A stretch of 64,000 bases of DNA, taken from Jannaschia aquimarina (GTDB lineage: Bacteria > Pseudomonadota > Alphaproteobacteria > Rhodobacterales > Rhodobacteraceae). Shown piece by piece: positions 1 through 7,952 of the stretch; position 1 is the first letter of the stretch, and each line of letters begins with the position of its first letter. The stretch lies in the NCBI RefSeq assembly GCF_000877395.1, contig NZ_JYFE01000074.1:62001-126000 (forward strand), read 5' to 3'. The notes under the pieces were generated by a model. It made no database searches. It saw only the letters and a list, made by a program, of their open reading frames with translations, and was not told the DNA's origin. The position numbers and the translations under genes are program-made.

Positions 1-181
1 GGATCGTGCCGGTGGTCGTTTCCTCCAGCCCCGCGATCATCCGCAGGAGCGTCGACTTCCCGCAGCCCGAAGGCCCGACGAAGACGCAGAACTCCCCGTC
101 GGCAATCTCCAGGTCGACCCCGTGGATGACCTGCACGTCGCCATATCTCTTGACGACCTGTTCAAGCGTGACGCCAGTCAT
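1..181 (-). CDS. Sugar ABC transporter ATP-binding protein, N-terminal part (cut by window edge)
   Basis: The first 60 residues of an ABC ATPase are readable before the window ends. They include a typical beta-strand opening ([12 protein letters not shown]) and a Walker A loop, GPSGCGKST, at residues 36-44, followed by LLRMIAGLE. This wording is characteristic of the UgpC/MalK/MsmX class that powers carbohydrate importers. The ATG lies 20 bp inside the 3' end of the iclR gene on the same strand, so the two are probably co-transcribed. The neighbouring binding protein and permeases lack an ATPase of their own, so this is the likely energising subunit. The rest of the gene, including the Walker B, signature and regulatory domains, is outside the window. 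Confidence 0.9.
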   Translation of the reverse strand, partial: MTGVTLEQVVKRYGDVQVIHGVDLEIADGEFCVFVGPSGCGKSTLLRMIAGLEETTTGTI

Positions 182-980
182 GGCGCTCCTCCCTCTCGTC
201 GGGGAAGCGCCAGTCGCGCAGGTCCCTCGTGATGTCGTCGGCCGCGCGGCGCAGGCGCGGGATGTGCGCCTCCAGCGCCGCGGCCGGGATCCGGTCGGTC
301 GGCCCGGTGATCGAGACCGCGCCCTGCACCCGTCCTCCCGGGCCCAGCACCGGGGCGGCGATACAGGCGATGCCCGGCTCGTGCTCCTGCCGGTCGCGGG
401 CGACCCCCTCCGTGCGGATGGTGGCCAGTTCGACGCGCATCGCGTCTGGATCGGTGATCGTCGTCCCGGTGAAGCGGTGCCAGGATTGCCGCGCCAGAGC
501 GGCCTCCAGCTCCGGCTCCGGCAGGAAGGCCAGCATCGCCTTGCCGACGCCCGTGCAATAGGCGGGTCCGACCTTGCCCGCCTCGGAATACATCTGGACC
601 GGGCGCGCCGCATTGCGCTTGTCGACATAGAGCACGGCGCCCCCGTCGAGCTGCGCCAGGTGGACCGTCTCGCCCACATCCGCCGACAAGGCGTCCAGAT
701 GCGGCCGGGCGATGGGGGCGAGGCTCGACTGCGCCCAGGCGGAATGGGCCATGCGCACCAGGCGCAGACCCGGACTGTAGGTCCCGCGATCCGGATCGAG
801 GTCCAGCATCCCCTGGCTGACCAGCGTCTGAAGCAGCCGGTAGAGCGTGGCCTTGGGATAGGGGCTGTCCTCCAGCAGCGCGGCGAACCGCACGGGCCGG
901 CCCGCGGCGGCCACGGCGTCGAGCACGGCCAGCGCCTTGCCCACTGTCCCGTCCCCGCTCTGTCGGTTCTCGACGTTCAA
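162..980 (-). CDS. IclR-family transcriptional regulator
   Basis: This 272-residue protein has the two-part IclR layout. A winged helix-turn-helix covers residues ~10-70 ([11 protein letters not shown], then [18 protein letters not shown]). The effector domain runs from ~85 to 255 and contains the conserved [11 protein letters not shown] and D(R)[14 protein letters not shown] motifs. The start is a TTG, chosen because a strong GGGGAGGG ribosome site lies ~8 nt upstream and the domain begins at once. It sits back-to-back with the sugar-binding-protein gene and overlaps the ATPase gene downstream. It is inferred to control this galactoside locus and itself, probably through the paired palindromes at 1033-1070. 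The effector is unknown; galactose-derived sugars or sugar acids are plausible. Confidence 0.92.
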   Translation of the reverse strand: MNVENRQSGDGTVGKALAVLDAVAAAGRPVRFAALLEDSPYPKATLYRLLQTLVSQGMLDLDPDRGTYSPGLRLVRMAHSAWAQSSLAPIARPHLDALSADVGETVHLAQLDGGAVLYVDKRNAARPVQMYSEAGKVGPAYCTGVGKAMLAFLPEPELEAALARQSWHRFTGTTITDPDAMRVELATIRTEGVARDRQEHEPGIACIAAPVLGPGGRVQGAVSITGPTDRIPAAALEAHIPRLRRAADDITRDLRDWRFPDEREERHDWRHA

Positions 981-1032
981 CCGCTCGCCCTCCCCGCGAT
1001 GGCTGTTGACACGCTAGGCGATTCCGCGGACA

Positions 1033-1070
1033 GTTTTCAATATAAGAAACCCGGTTCCGATATGTGAAAC
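1033..1070. promoter_or_regulatory. Two palindromic operator-like sites exactly 20 bp apart
   Basis: Positions 1033-1050 and 1053-1070 each carry an imperfect palindrome centred on ATAT. The first is GTTTnnnATATnnnAAAC and the second GGTTnnnATATnnnAAAC. The ATAT cores (1040-1043 and 1060-1063) are 20 bp apart, about two helical turns. The sites are the only AT-rich stretch between the divergent iclR and binding-protein genes. Seen directly: the repeats and spacing. Inferred: they bind the adjacent IclR regulator or another dimeric repressor. No convincing -35/-10 pair was assigned. Confidence 0.55.
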
Positions 1071-1120
1071 CTCTGGAGGAGGGGCGGGCCGGGCCACAGG
1101 GAACCAACGGGAGGATCACC

Positions 1121-2386
1121 ATGCGTTCCATCACCCTGGCGCTCGCCGCCAGTACCGCGCTCTTGTCGTTCGGGACGGGCGCGGCCCTCGCCGATGCCCA
1201 TTCCAGCCTCGAAGGCACGCTGCGCATCAGCTCGGACATGTCCAACCCGGCGCCCCGCGCCGTGATGGAGGGGCTGGCCGCCGAGTTTGACGAGATGCAC
1301 CCGAATCTAGATGTCGAGCTGACGATCGTCGACCGCGAGGCCTGGAAGACCCAGATCCGGAACGCGCTATCGGCCAATCCGCCGGACGTGGTGAACTGGT
1401 ACGCGGCCAACCGGATGCGTCCCTACGTGGATGCGGGCCTCTTCATGGACATCTCGGATCTCTGGGCCGAGCCGGAATTCGAGGCCATGGCTTCCACCCG
1501 CGGCGCGATGACCATCGACGGCGCCCAGTACGGCGTGCCCTACACCTACTACCAGTGGGGCGTTTACTACCGCGAGGACATCTTCGACGAGTTGGGCCTG
1601 ACCGAGCCGACCACCTGGGAAGAGGAAAAGGCCAATTGCCAGGCGATCCTCGACTCGGGGCGCAAGTGCTACACGATCGGCACCAAGTTCCTCTGGACCG
1701 CAGGCGGCTGGTTCGACTACATCAACGCCCGGACCCACGGCTACGACTTCCACATGGAACTCGCCCGCGGCGAGGTGCCCTGGACCGACGACCGCGTCCG
1801 TCAGACCTTCGCCAACTGGCGCGAGCTGATCGACATGGGCGCCTATATCGACGACCACCAGAACTATTCCTGGCAGGAGGCGCTGCCGTTCATGCTGAAC
1901 GGCGAGGCGACGTCCTACCTGATGGGCAACTTCGCCGTGGCCGCGATGCGCGACGGCGGGCTGACCGACGACCAGCTGGACTTCTACCAGTTCGTCAAGA
2001 TCAACCCCGACGTGGACTATGCCGAGGACGCGCCCACCGATACGTTCCACATCGCCTCCGGCGCGCAGAACGTGGACGCGGCGAAGGAATTCCTGCGCTT
2101 CGTCACCTCGCCCGACGTGCAGACCCGCATCAACGCGGGCGACGCGCTGGGGCAGCTTCCGGTGAACGCCAACTCGTCGGTGGATGACGACGAGTTCCTG
2201 CAGCAGGGCTTCGAGATGCTTTCGAGCAACGCCCAGGGCGGGATCATGCAGTTCTTCGACCGCGACCTGGATGCCGAGATGGCCTCCATCGCGATGGAAG
2301 GCCTGCAGGAATTCATGGTCTTCCCCGACAACCTGGACGACATTCTGGCCCGCCTCGAAGACGCGCGCCAGCGCATCTACGAGTGA
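1121..2386 (+). CDS. Sugar ABC transporter extracellular solute-binding protein
   Basis: This is a 421-residue periplasmic binding protein of the MalE-like cluster. It opens with a signal peptide (charged MRS, hydrophobic core, cleavage near ALADA at ~24-26) and continues with the usual family phrases. These include a VNWYAANRMRPYVDAGLFMDIS-type region, PYTYYQWGVYYREDIFDELGL and later NGEATSYLMGNFAV, where the protein closes on ligand. The start at 1121 is preferred over an upstream in-frame ATG because GGGAGG lies 6 bp before it and the signal peptide follows directly. It begins the rightward galactoside operon. The ligand is probably an alpha- or beta-galactoside or galactose oligomer, judged only from the neighbouring hydrolases. 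Confidence 0.93.
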   Translation: MRSITLALAASTALLSFGTGAALADAHSSLEGTLRISSDMSNPAPRAVMEGLAAEFDEMHPNLDVELTIVDREAWKTQIRNALSANPPDVVNWYAANRMRPYVDAGLFMDISDLWAEPEFEAMASTRGAMTIDGAQYGVPYTYYQWGVYYREDIFDELGLTEPTTWEEEKANCQAILDSGRKCYTIGTKFLWTAGGWFDYINARTHGYDFHMELARGEVPWTDDRVRQTFANWRELIDMGAYIDDHQNYSWQEALPFMLNGEATSYLMGNFAVAAMRDGGLTDDQLDFYQFVKINPDVDYAEDAPTDTFHIASGAQNVDAAKEFLRFVTSPDVQTRINAGDALGQLPVNANSSVDDDEFLQQGFEMLSSNAQGGIMQFFDRDLDAEMASIAMEGLQEFMVFPDNLDDILARLEDARQRIYE

Positions 2387-2484
2387 GCTATCCGGGGTGG
2401 GCGCCCGTCGCGCCCGCCCCCCTCGATGCCGACGCATCGGCATGGCCCCCGCCATCCCAATGCGCCGCGACCCGGAGCGACCAG

Positions 2485-2943
2485 ATGGTTCGACCCATCG
2501 CCATCCTGACCTTGCTGGCCTTCGCCGCACCCGCCGCAGCGCAGGTGCGCGGGATCTGCACCAATGGCAGCCTCTGGTGGGCCGAAGGGCGGCTCGCCGG
2601 GCTCGGCCCCTGCGAGAGCCCGGAAGAGGGCTTCTTCGTCCTGGCCTGCGGGCCCGACGGCGTGACGCTGGATGCCGAAAGCGAGATGGGCGTGGCCGAG
2701 GGCGATCCGACCGGCCTCCTCCTGTCCGTCGACGGAGAAGGCTTCTATCTCGACGGCACCGGCACGCTCTTTCCGCGCAGCGGCTTCGTGGGCGTGGGCC
2801 GCGCGCCCGTTCCGCCCGAGGCGCTCGCCGCCCTGCGCCGGGGCACGGGGGCCAGCTTCGCCTTCAAGGCCGAGACCCGCGACATTCACCTGACCGGATC
2901 GAACGCGGCGATCGGATCCATGCTGCAAGCCTGCGGAGGGTAA
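2485..2943 (+). CDS. Small secreted protein of unknown function in sugar ABC operon
   Basis: This 152-residue protein is not recognised. Residues 1-20 form a clean signal peptide ending AAPAAAQ, so the product should be periplasmic. The mature part has four cysteines (in GIC, GPCES, LACGPDG and the final QACGG), enough for two disulfides. It has the feel of a compact beta-rich domain ending in a GSNAAIGSMLQAC helix. The start at 2485 is chosen for the signal peptide and a GGAG 8 nt upstream; an in-frame ATG at 2383 overlaps the binding-protein gene and would bury the signal. It ends 3 nt before the first permease, so it is almost certainly in the transporter operon. A role as a periplasmic accessory factor is only inference. 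Confidence 0.7.
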   Translation: MVRPIAILTLLAFAAPAAAQVRGICTNGSLWWAEGRLAGLGPCESPEEGFFVLACGPDGVTLDAESEMGVAEGDPTGLLLSVDGEGFYLDGTGTLFPRSGFVGVGRAPVPPEALAALRRGTGASFAFKAETRDIHLTGSNAAIGSMLQACGG

Positions 2944-2946
2944 TCC

Positions 2947-3903
2947 ATGGCTAACGTCTCGCCCGCCGTCCCGGACACCCATCCGCCGGTGAAGCCCCGC
3001 GGCTGGTACCGCCGCAACGAGATCGCTCTGACCCCCTGGCTCTTCCTTCTGCCGGGGGTCCTGTTCTTCGCGGTCTACGTGATCGTTCCCATCTTCCAGA
3101 GCTTCTACATCAGCCTGTGGGAATGGAACGGGCTGGGCGACCTGCACGAGACCGGCGAGTATGTCGGCCTCGCCAATTACGAGCGTCTGCTGGGCGGCGA
3201 CCGCAAGTTCGAGGTCTCGTTCTGGAACAACATCCGCTGGCTCGTCCTCTACCTGCTGGCGATCCCGGCGGGGCTCTTCATCGCGCTGTTCCTGAACCAG
3301 ACGGTCACGGGCATCCGGCTCTACAAGTCGCTCTTCTTCTTTCCCTTCGTGCTGAGCCAGGTGGTCGTCGGGCTGGTCTTCTCCTGGTTCTACTTGCCGC
3401 GCGAGGGGCTTCTGAACGCGATCCTCGGCGTGTTCGGCGCGGGCGGGCTGAACATCCTGGGCGATCCCGACCTCGCGACCTACGGGATCATCGCCGCCGG
3501 GCTCTGGCCGCAGACGGCCTATTGCATGATCCTCTATCTCACGGGCCTGAATGCCGTGGACCCCGAACAGGTCGAGGCCGCCCGTCTCGACGGGGCAAAG
3601 GGCTGGCGGATGCTCTGGTACGTGATCCTGCCGCAGCTCAAGCCCGCGACCTTCATCGCCTTCGTGGTCACGATCATCGGCGCGCTGCGCAGCTTCGACC
3701 TGATCTCCGTGATGACCAACGGCGGGCCCTTCGGATCGACCCGCGTCCTCAGCTTCTACATGTTCGAAGAGGCGCTCAGCGAATTCGGCTTCCGCATGGG
3801 CTACGGCTCGGCCATCGCGGTGGTGCTGTTCCTGCTGATGCTGATTTTCATCACCTACTTCCTGTGGTCGATGTGGCGCGAAGAGAAGGCGGCCCGGCGA
3901 TGA
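2947..3903 (+). CDS. Sugar ABC transporter permease, MalF type
   Basis: This 318-residue inner-membrane protein starts with a cytoplasmic stretch and a first helix (TPWLFLLPGVLFFAVYVIVP). Five further membrane segments follow, and the permease signature (EAA loop, VEAARLDGAKGWRMLWYVILP) begins at ~residue 210, where the ATPase docks. Length and order match the first of the two permeases in carbohydrate importers of the CUT1 type. It starts 3 nt after the small secreted protein. Its TGA overlaps the ATG of the next small gene, indicating translational coupling. Confidence 0.94.
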   Translation: MANVSPAVPDTHPPVKPRGWYRRNEIALTPWLFLLPGVLFFAVYVIVPIFQSFYISLWEWNGLGDLHETGEYVGLANYERLLGGDRKFEVSFWNNIRWLVLYLLAIPAGLFIALFLNQTVTGIRLYKSLFFFPFVLSQVVVGLVFSWFYLPREGLLNAILGVFGAGGLNILGDPDLATYGIIAAGLWPQTAYCMILYLTGLNAVDPEQVEAARLDGAKGWRMLWYVILPQLKPATFIAFVVTIIGALRSFDLISVMTNGGPFGSTRVLSFYMFEEALSEFGFRMGYGSAIAVVLFLLMLIFITYFLWSMWREEKAARR

Positions 3904-4241
3904 AAGGCGCGGCGACCCTCGCCCTCGCGGCGGCCATCGGCGCGGCGGCCCCTCTGGCGGCCCAGGTCAATACCGGCGCGCCCCCCTTCGAGGCCCCGCT
4001 CGACATGAATGAACCCGCAGAGGCGTTCTTCGCGCGCTGCGCGGGCGTCATCCTCTTCACCACCACCCGGCCGGGCGGGTCGACGACGGCAGAGACGGCC
4101 GTCGCGATGAAGGTCTTCACCGACCAGCTCGAAGACCCAGACACGCGAATGGACGCGACGCTGCGCTACTACATGACCGACCCGGCCATCACCTCGGCGG
4201 ATTTTTCGTTTTGCATGGACCTGCTGGAGCGCGACAGATGA
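3900..4241 (+). CDS. Small secreted protein of unknown function between permease genes
   Basis: This 113-residue protein matches no family known to me. It begins with an alanine-rich signal peptide (MKGAATLALAAAIGAAAPLAAQ, cut after ~22). The rest is a short, mostly helical domain with two cysteines (FFARCAGV and FSFCMDLL) that could form one disulfide. The ATG overlaps the permease stop codon (ATGA) and its own stop overlaps the next gene in the same way. It is therefore translated as part of the ABC operon. It shares its small size, signal peptide and operon position with the protein at 2485-2943, but no clear sequence similarity. Confidence 0.72.
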   Translation: MKGAATLALAAAIGAAAPLAAQVNTGAPPFEAPLDMNEPAEAFFARCAGVILFTTTRPGGSTTAETAVAMKVFTDQLEDPDTRMDATLRYYMTDPAITSADFSFCMDLLERDR

Positions 4242-4600
4242 CTCGCGCCGAGTTCGACACCCTCTGCGCCCGCCACCCCGGCGCCGTGCTCTCCGGCCCC
4301 GGAGAGCTGGATGCCTGGAAGGTCGGGGGCAAGATGTTCGCCTGTTTCGGCCACACCGACACCCGCGCGACCAACGACGATCACGCGGTCGTCCGCTGCG
4401 CCGACGCCGAGATGGCGCGGATGCTGATTGAGACCGGCGCCGCCGGAAAGCCCGCCTATTTCCGCGGCGCGTGGGTACGCCTCGACCTCGCGGCGCTGGA
4501 CGCGGACGAGGCCGCCCACCGGATCGCAGTATCCTACGACACGATCCGCGCGGGCCTGACGAAGAAGGCGCAGGCCGCCCTGCCGCCGAGGGAGGACTGA
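4238..4600 (+). CDS. MmcQ/YjbR-family protein
   Basis: This 120-residue cytoplasmic protein has the features of the MmcQ/YjbR fold. An N-terminal helix (TRAEFDTLCARHPGA) is followed by the strand pattern DAWKVGGKMFACFG and a central VVRCADAEMARMLIETG. The later FRGAWVRLDL with DTIRAGLTKKAQAAL completes the family profile. Such proteins are compact CyaY-like domains, sometimes described as DNA-binding, with no firmly established role. The ATG is embedded in the stop of the preceding gene. The next permease starts 3 nt after its stop. Its presence inside a sugar ABC operon is unexpected. Confidence 0.8.
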   Translation: MTRAEFDTLCARHPGAVLSGPGELDAWKVGGKMFACFGHTDTRATNDDHAVVRCADAEMARMLIETGAAGKPAYFRGAWVRLDLAALDADEAAHRIAVSYDTIRAGLTKKAQAALPPRED

Positions 4601-4603
4601 GCC

Positions 4604-5452
4604 ATGTTCCCCACGCCGATCCAGAAACGCTCCGCGGCCGCGCAGGCGACCTACAAGTCGCTCCTGCCGGTGGCGCTGATCCTGTGGCTCCTGCCGCTCA
4701 TCGCGGTGATGGTCTTCTCGATCCGCCCGGATGCCGACTTCACCCAGGGCAATTACTGGGGCCTGCCGTCCAGCTTCGACCTGATCCCGAACTATTCCCA
4801 GGTCTTCTTCAACTCGGACATGCCGCGCTATCTGTGGAACTCGGTCCTGATCACGCTGCCCACCGTGGCGGGCGCCGTGGCGCTCTCGGCGATGACGGGC
4901 TTCGCGCTGGGGGTCTATCGGTTCAAGGGCAACCTTCTGATCTTCTTCATGTTCATCGCGGGCAACTTCGTTCCGTTCCAGATCCTGATGGTCCCGGTGC
5001 GCGACCTGACGGTGGATGTGGGGCTCTACGACACGAAGACGGGGCTGATCCTCTTCCACATCGCGTTCCAGACGGGGTTCTGCACGCTCTTCATGCGCAA
5101 CTTCATCCGCGCCCTGCCCTACCCCCTGATCGAGGCCGCCCGCGTCGAGGGCGTCGCCGAATGGCGCATCTTCCTCTACGTCGTGCTGCCGCTGATGAAG
5201 CCCGCGCTGGCCGCGCTCTCGGTGCTGATCTTCACCTTCATCTGGAACGACTATTTCTGGGCCGTCGTCCTGACCCAGGGCCCCGACGCCCAGCCGGTCA
5301 CGGCGGGGATCACGGCCTTCAACTCGCAGTTCCGCGCCGCCTACCACCTCATGAGCGCGGGCAGCATCGTCGCCGCCCTTCCGCCGGTCCTGATCTTCTT
5401 CCTGATGCAGAAGCACTTCATCGCCGGCCTCACGCTGGGCGCCGTGAAGTGA
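4604..5452 (+). CDS. Sugar ABC transporter permease, MalG type
   Basis: This 282-residue protein has six predicted membrane helices. The EAA loop (IEAARVEGVAEWRIFLYVVLP) starts near residue 177, and the final helix and short tail (HFIAGLTLGAVK) are typical of the second permease of CUT1 sugar importers. It would pair with the MalF-type permease and the ATPase at the left edge. It follows the YjbR gene by 3 nt, and 61 nt separate it from the alpha-galactosidase gene. Confidence 0.94.
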   Translation: MFPTPIQKRSAAAQATYKSLLPVALILWLLPLIAVMVFSIRPDADFTQGNYWGLPSSFDLIPNYSQVFFNSDMPRYLWNSVLITLPTVAGAVALSAMTGFALGVYRFKGNLLIFFMFIAGNFVPFQILMVPVRDLTVDVGLYDTKTGLILFHIAFQTGFCTLFMRNFIRALPYPLIEAARVEGVAEWRIFLYVVLPLMKPALAALSVLIFTFIWNDYFWAVVLTQGPDAQPVTAGITAFNSQFRAAYHLMSAGSIVAALPPVLIFFLMQKHFIAGLTLGAVK

Positions 5453-5513
5453 CATCGCGGCCCGTCCATCCGGTCACGGCACGGCGGACCACGGCCCGCC
5501 CGGGGGTGCCCTC

Positions 5514-7631
5514 GTGAAGGACGCCGCCCCCGCCCTGCGCACCTGGCGGCTCGACGACCATGACGGCCGAACGGCGCGCCAGACCCTCGTGCTGGCCGCC
5601 CGGGGCGACCGGCTGCCCCAATGCGTCTACTGGGGCCCGCCGCTCCCGCCCGAAGCCGATCTCGCCACCCTCGCCGCCGCCCATGCCATCGACGTCACCG
5701 GCGGGATGCTGGACGAGAACCCGGATCTCAGCCTCTGCCCCGAGGCGAGCCGCTCCTTTCCCGGCCAGCCCGGCCTGATCCTGCGCGACGCGGGCGGCAC
5801 GCCGATCCTGCCGCGCTTCCACTACCACTCGGACAAGCAGGACGGCGAGGCCCTGACGCTCGGCTATGCCGATCCCGATCATGGTCTGACGCTTACCTTC
5901 CACTTCGCCCCCGACCCGGCGACCCGCATCATCCGCGCGCGGACCACGCTCCGGGCCGACAGCCCGATCCACCTCCACTGGCTCGCCGCGCCGGTCCTGC
6001 CCGCGCCCCAGCATTCGGACGAGATGATCGACGTCTCCGGCCGCTGGATCGGGGAGTTCGCGCTCAACCGCACCCCCTGGTCGCCCGGCATCCGCTACCG
6101 CGAGAACCGCACCGGCCGCACCGGGCACGAGCATTTCCCCGGCCTCCTGATCCCCTGCACCGGCGCCACCAACACGCAAGGAGAGGCCTACGGCTTTCAT
6201 TACGGCTGGTCCGGCGGCCATCGCATGATCGCCGAGGAGCTGCCCGACGGGCGCCGCCAGATCCAGTTCGGCCACGCCACGGGGAAAGAACTCCGCCCCG
6301 CCACCCGCTTCGAAAGCGCCGAGCTTCACCTCACCTATTCCGGTTACGGGCTGAACGGCTGCGCGGTCGCCTTCCAGCGCCATGTCCGCGACCGCGTCGT
6401 CACCTGGCCCGACGCGGCCCGCCCCCGCCCCGTCCATTACAATTGCTGGGAGGCGGTCTATTTCGACCACGACCTCCCCCTCTTGCGCGACATCGCCACC
6501 CGCGCCGCCGATCTCGGCGCCGAACGCTTCGTGCTGGATGACGGCTGGTTCGGCCAGCGCGACGACGACACCCGCTCGCTCTCGGACTGGACGGTCGATC
6601 CGCGCAAGTATCCCGACGGCCTCGACCCGCTGATCGAGCATGTCCACGGGCTCGGCATGACCTTCGGGATCTGGTTCGAGCCCGAGATGGTGAACCCCGA
6701 CAGCGACCTGCACCGGGCCCATCCGGACTGGGCACTAGGGGCCCACGACCAGACGCTGGGCCGTCAGCAGAAGGCGCTCAACATGGCGCTGCCCGAAGTC
6801 CGCGACTTCCTCTTCGAGCGCATGGCCGAGATCCTGGGCAATCACGCGATCGACTACGTGAAATGGGATCACAACCGGGTCCTGCCGATGCCCGATGCCG
6901 ATCAGACGCGGGGTTCCTACGCGCTGATCGACCGGCTGCGCGCCGCTTTCCCGGCGGTCGAGATCGAAAGCTGCGCCTCGGGCGGCGGACGGATCGACTT
7001 CGGCATCCTCGGCCGCACCCAGCGCATCTGGCTCAGCGACTCGAACGACGCGCTCGAACGGCTGCGGATCCAGCATGACGCGGCCCTGTTCCTGCCGCTG
7101 GCCGTCACCGGCAGCCATGTGGGCCCCCGGCGCTGCCACACGTCCGGCCGCATCCTCGATATCCGCCTGCGCGCCTGGGTCGCCGCCCAGCGCCATATGG
7201 GCTTCGAGATGGACCCCCGCGAACTGACCGAACACGAAGCGGCGGTGCTCCGCAACGTCACCGCCTGGTGGAAGGACAATCGCGACTGGATGACCCGCGC
7301 CGATATCCACCGCCTCGACGCCTCCGACCCGGCGGTCATCGCCGAGCAACAGCAGGCCCGCGACGGCAGCCGCTTCGTGGTCTTCGCGGGCAAGGCGGCG
7401 ACCAGCACCCAGATCGCGCCGCGCCCCCTGCGTCTCACCTCGCTGGAGCCCGGTGCCACTTACCGCGTCGCGCTCTGCGACGCCGACGCGCTGCCCGCCC
7501 TGTCGCGCGGCACCCCGCTCCTGAAGGACGGCCCCGTCGACCTGCCGGGCGCCTGGCTGATGCATCACGGCCTCGTCCTGCCCTGGGACTTCCCCGAAAC
7601 GATGGCCGTCATCGAGGGGAGGCGCCTGTGA
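5514..7631 (+). CDS. Alpha-galactosidase, glycoside hydrolase family 36
   Basis: This 705-residue enzyme hydrolyses terminal alpha-linked galactose (melibiose, raffinose and similar). An N-terminal beta-sandwich (to ~300) precedes a catalytic barrel. The barrel carries LDDGWFG and WFEPEMVN, then the nucleophile in YVKWDHNR (Asp452), ESCASGGGR, and the acid/base in WLSDSND (Asp509). These are the GH36 catalytic motifs and the length is normal for the family. The start is a GTG at 5514, just downstream of a G-rich ribosome site; no ATG lies near. There is no signal peptide, so it acts in the cytoplasm on imported oligosaccharide. It is followed by a 321-bp gap. Confidence 0.93.
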   Translation: MKDAAPALRTWRLDDHDGRTARQTLVLAARGDRLPQCVYWGPPLPPEADLATLAAAHAIDVTGGMLDENPDLSLCPEASRSFPGQPGLILRDAGGTPILPRFHYHSDKQDGEALTLGYADPDHGLTLTFHFAPDPATRIIRARTTLRADSPIHLHWLAAPVLPAPQHSDEMIDVSGRWIGEFALNRTPWSPGIRYRENRTGRTGHEHFPGLLIPCTGATNTQGEAYGFHYGWSGGHRMIAEELPDGRRQIQFGHATGKELRPATRFESAELHLTYSGYGLNGCAVAFQRHVRDRVVTWPDAARPRPVHYNCWEAVYFDHDLPLLRDIATRAADLGAERFVLDDGWFGQRDDDTRSLSDWTVDPRKYPDGLDPLIEHVHGLGMTFGIWFEPEMVNPDSDLHRAHPDWALGAHDQTLGRQQKALNMALPEVRDFLFERMAEILGNHAIDYVKWDHNRVLPMPDADQTRGSYALIDRLRAAFPAVEIESCASGGGRIDFGILGRTQRIWLSDSNDALERLRIQHDAALFLPLAVTGSHVGPRRCHTSGRILDIRLRAWVAAQRHMGFEMDPRELTEHEAAVLRNVTAWWKDNRDWMTRADIHRLDASDPAVIAEQQQARDGSRFVVFAGKAATSTQIAPRPLRLTSLEPGATYRVALCDADALPALSRGTPLLKDGPVDLPGAWLMHHGLVLPWDFPETMAVIEGRRL

Positions 7632-7755
7632 CCGCGCCTTGCTCCCCCATTAAGGTTGACGCGCCCTCCCCCGCCGCGCCTGGCGCCGCGCCGGCGGGCA
7701 CCGACCCCCGCGGATCGCAGGCGCATCGCGAGGAGTCGAGGCACGACGCCGTGTC

Positions 7756-7784
7756 TCTCATCCTGCCGGAAATATCCCGGGGGG
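7756..7784 (+). repeat. Intergenic repeat family, copy 1
   Basis: The stretch TCTCATCCTGCCGGAAATAT followed by CCC and a G run matches copy 2 at 16188 closely and copy 3 at 18538 in reverse orientation. A hairpin (7819-7833) and a GACGGCGCAA string follow it, as in copy 2. It lies downstream of the alpha-galactosidase gene. Confidence 0.65.
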
Positions 7785-7886
7785 CGCGTGCCACGTCCAC
7801 GCCGACCTCCGGCCGACCGGGGGCAGAGCCCCCCTCGTGCGACGGCGCAAAAGTTAACGGCGCTCCCCGTGCACGTCCGTCTGCAC

Positions 7887-7919
7887 AGGGGGTGCACGGG
7901 GGGTGCACAGGGGGTGCAC
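7887..7919. repeat. Three tandem 11-bp units containing GTGCAC
   Basis: Three head-to-tail units of (A/G)GGGGGTGCAC occupy 7887-7897, 7898-7908 and 7909-7919. Further TGCAC cores lie at 7870 and 7882, extending the near-11-bp phase. GTGCAC is itself a palindrome, so equivalent faces fall on one side of the helix. The array ends 33 bp before the SDR start codon. A protein-binding array or leader structure is inferred. Confidence 0.6.
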
Positions 7920-7952
7920 GCCGATTTCCGCCATTCGAGCCGAAAGGTTAAC

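Larger units (their letters stand above)
7632..7952. other. Gene-free stretch with intergenic repeat, hairpin and iterons
   Basis: No coding frame here has a credible start or codon pattern. The stretch contains a copy of the intergenic repeat family (7756-7784), a GGGGGC/GCCCCC hairpin with a 3-nt loop (7819-7833) and GTGCAC iterons (7869-7919). It is the longest gap in the galactoside locus and probably holds the terminator of the transporter/alpha-galactosidase unit and a new promoter for the galactose-catabolism genes. Confidence 0.7.

Noticed and set aside
1006-1034. TTGACA at 1006-1011 as the -35 box of the binding-protein promoter
   Set aside because: No acceptable -10 hexamer lies 16-18 bp downstream; the AT-rich TATAAG at 1041 is too far. 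Left unassigned.
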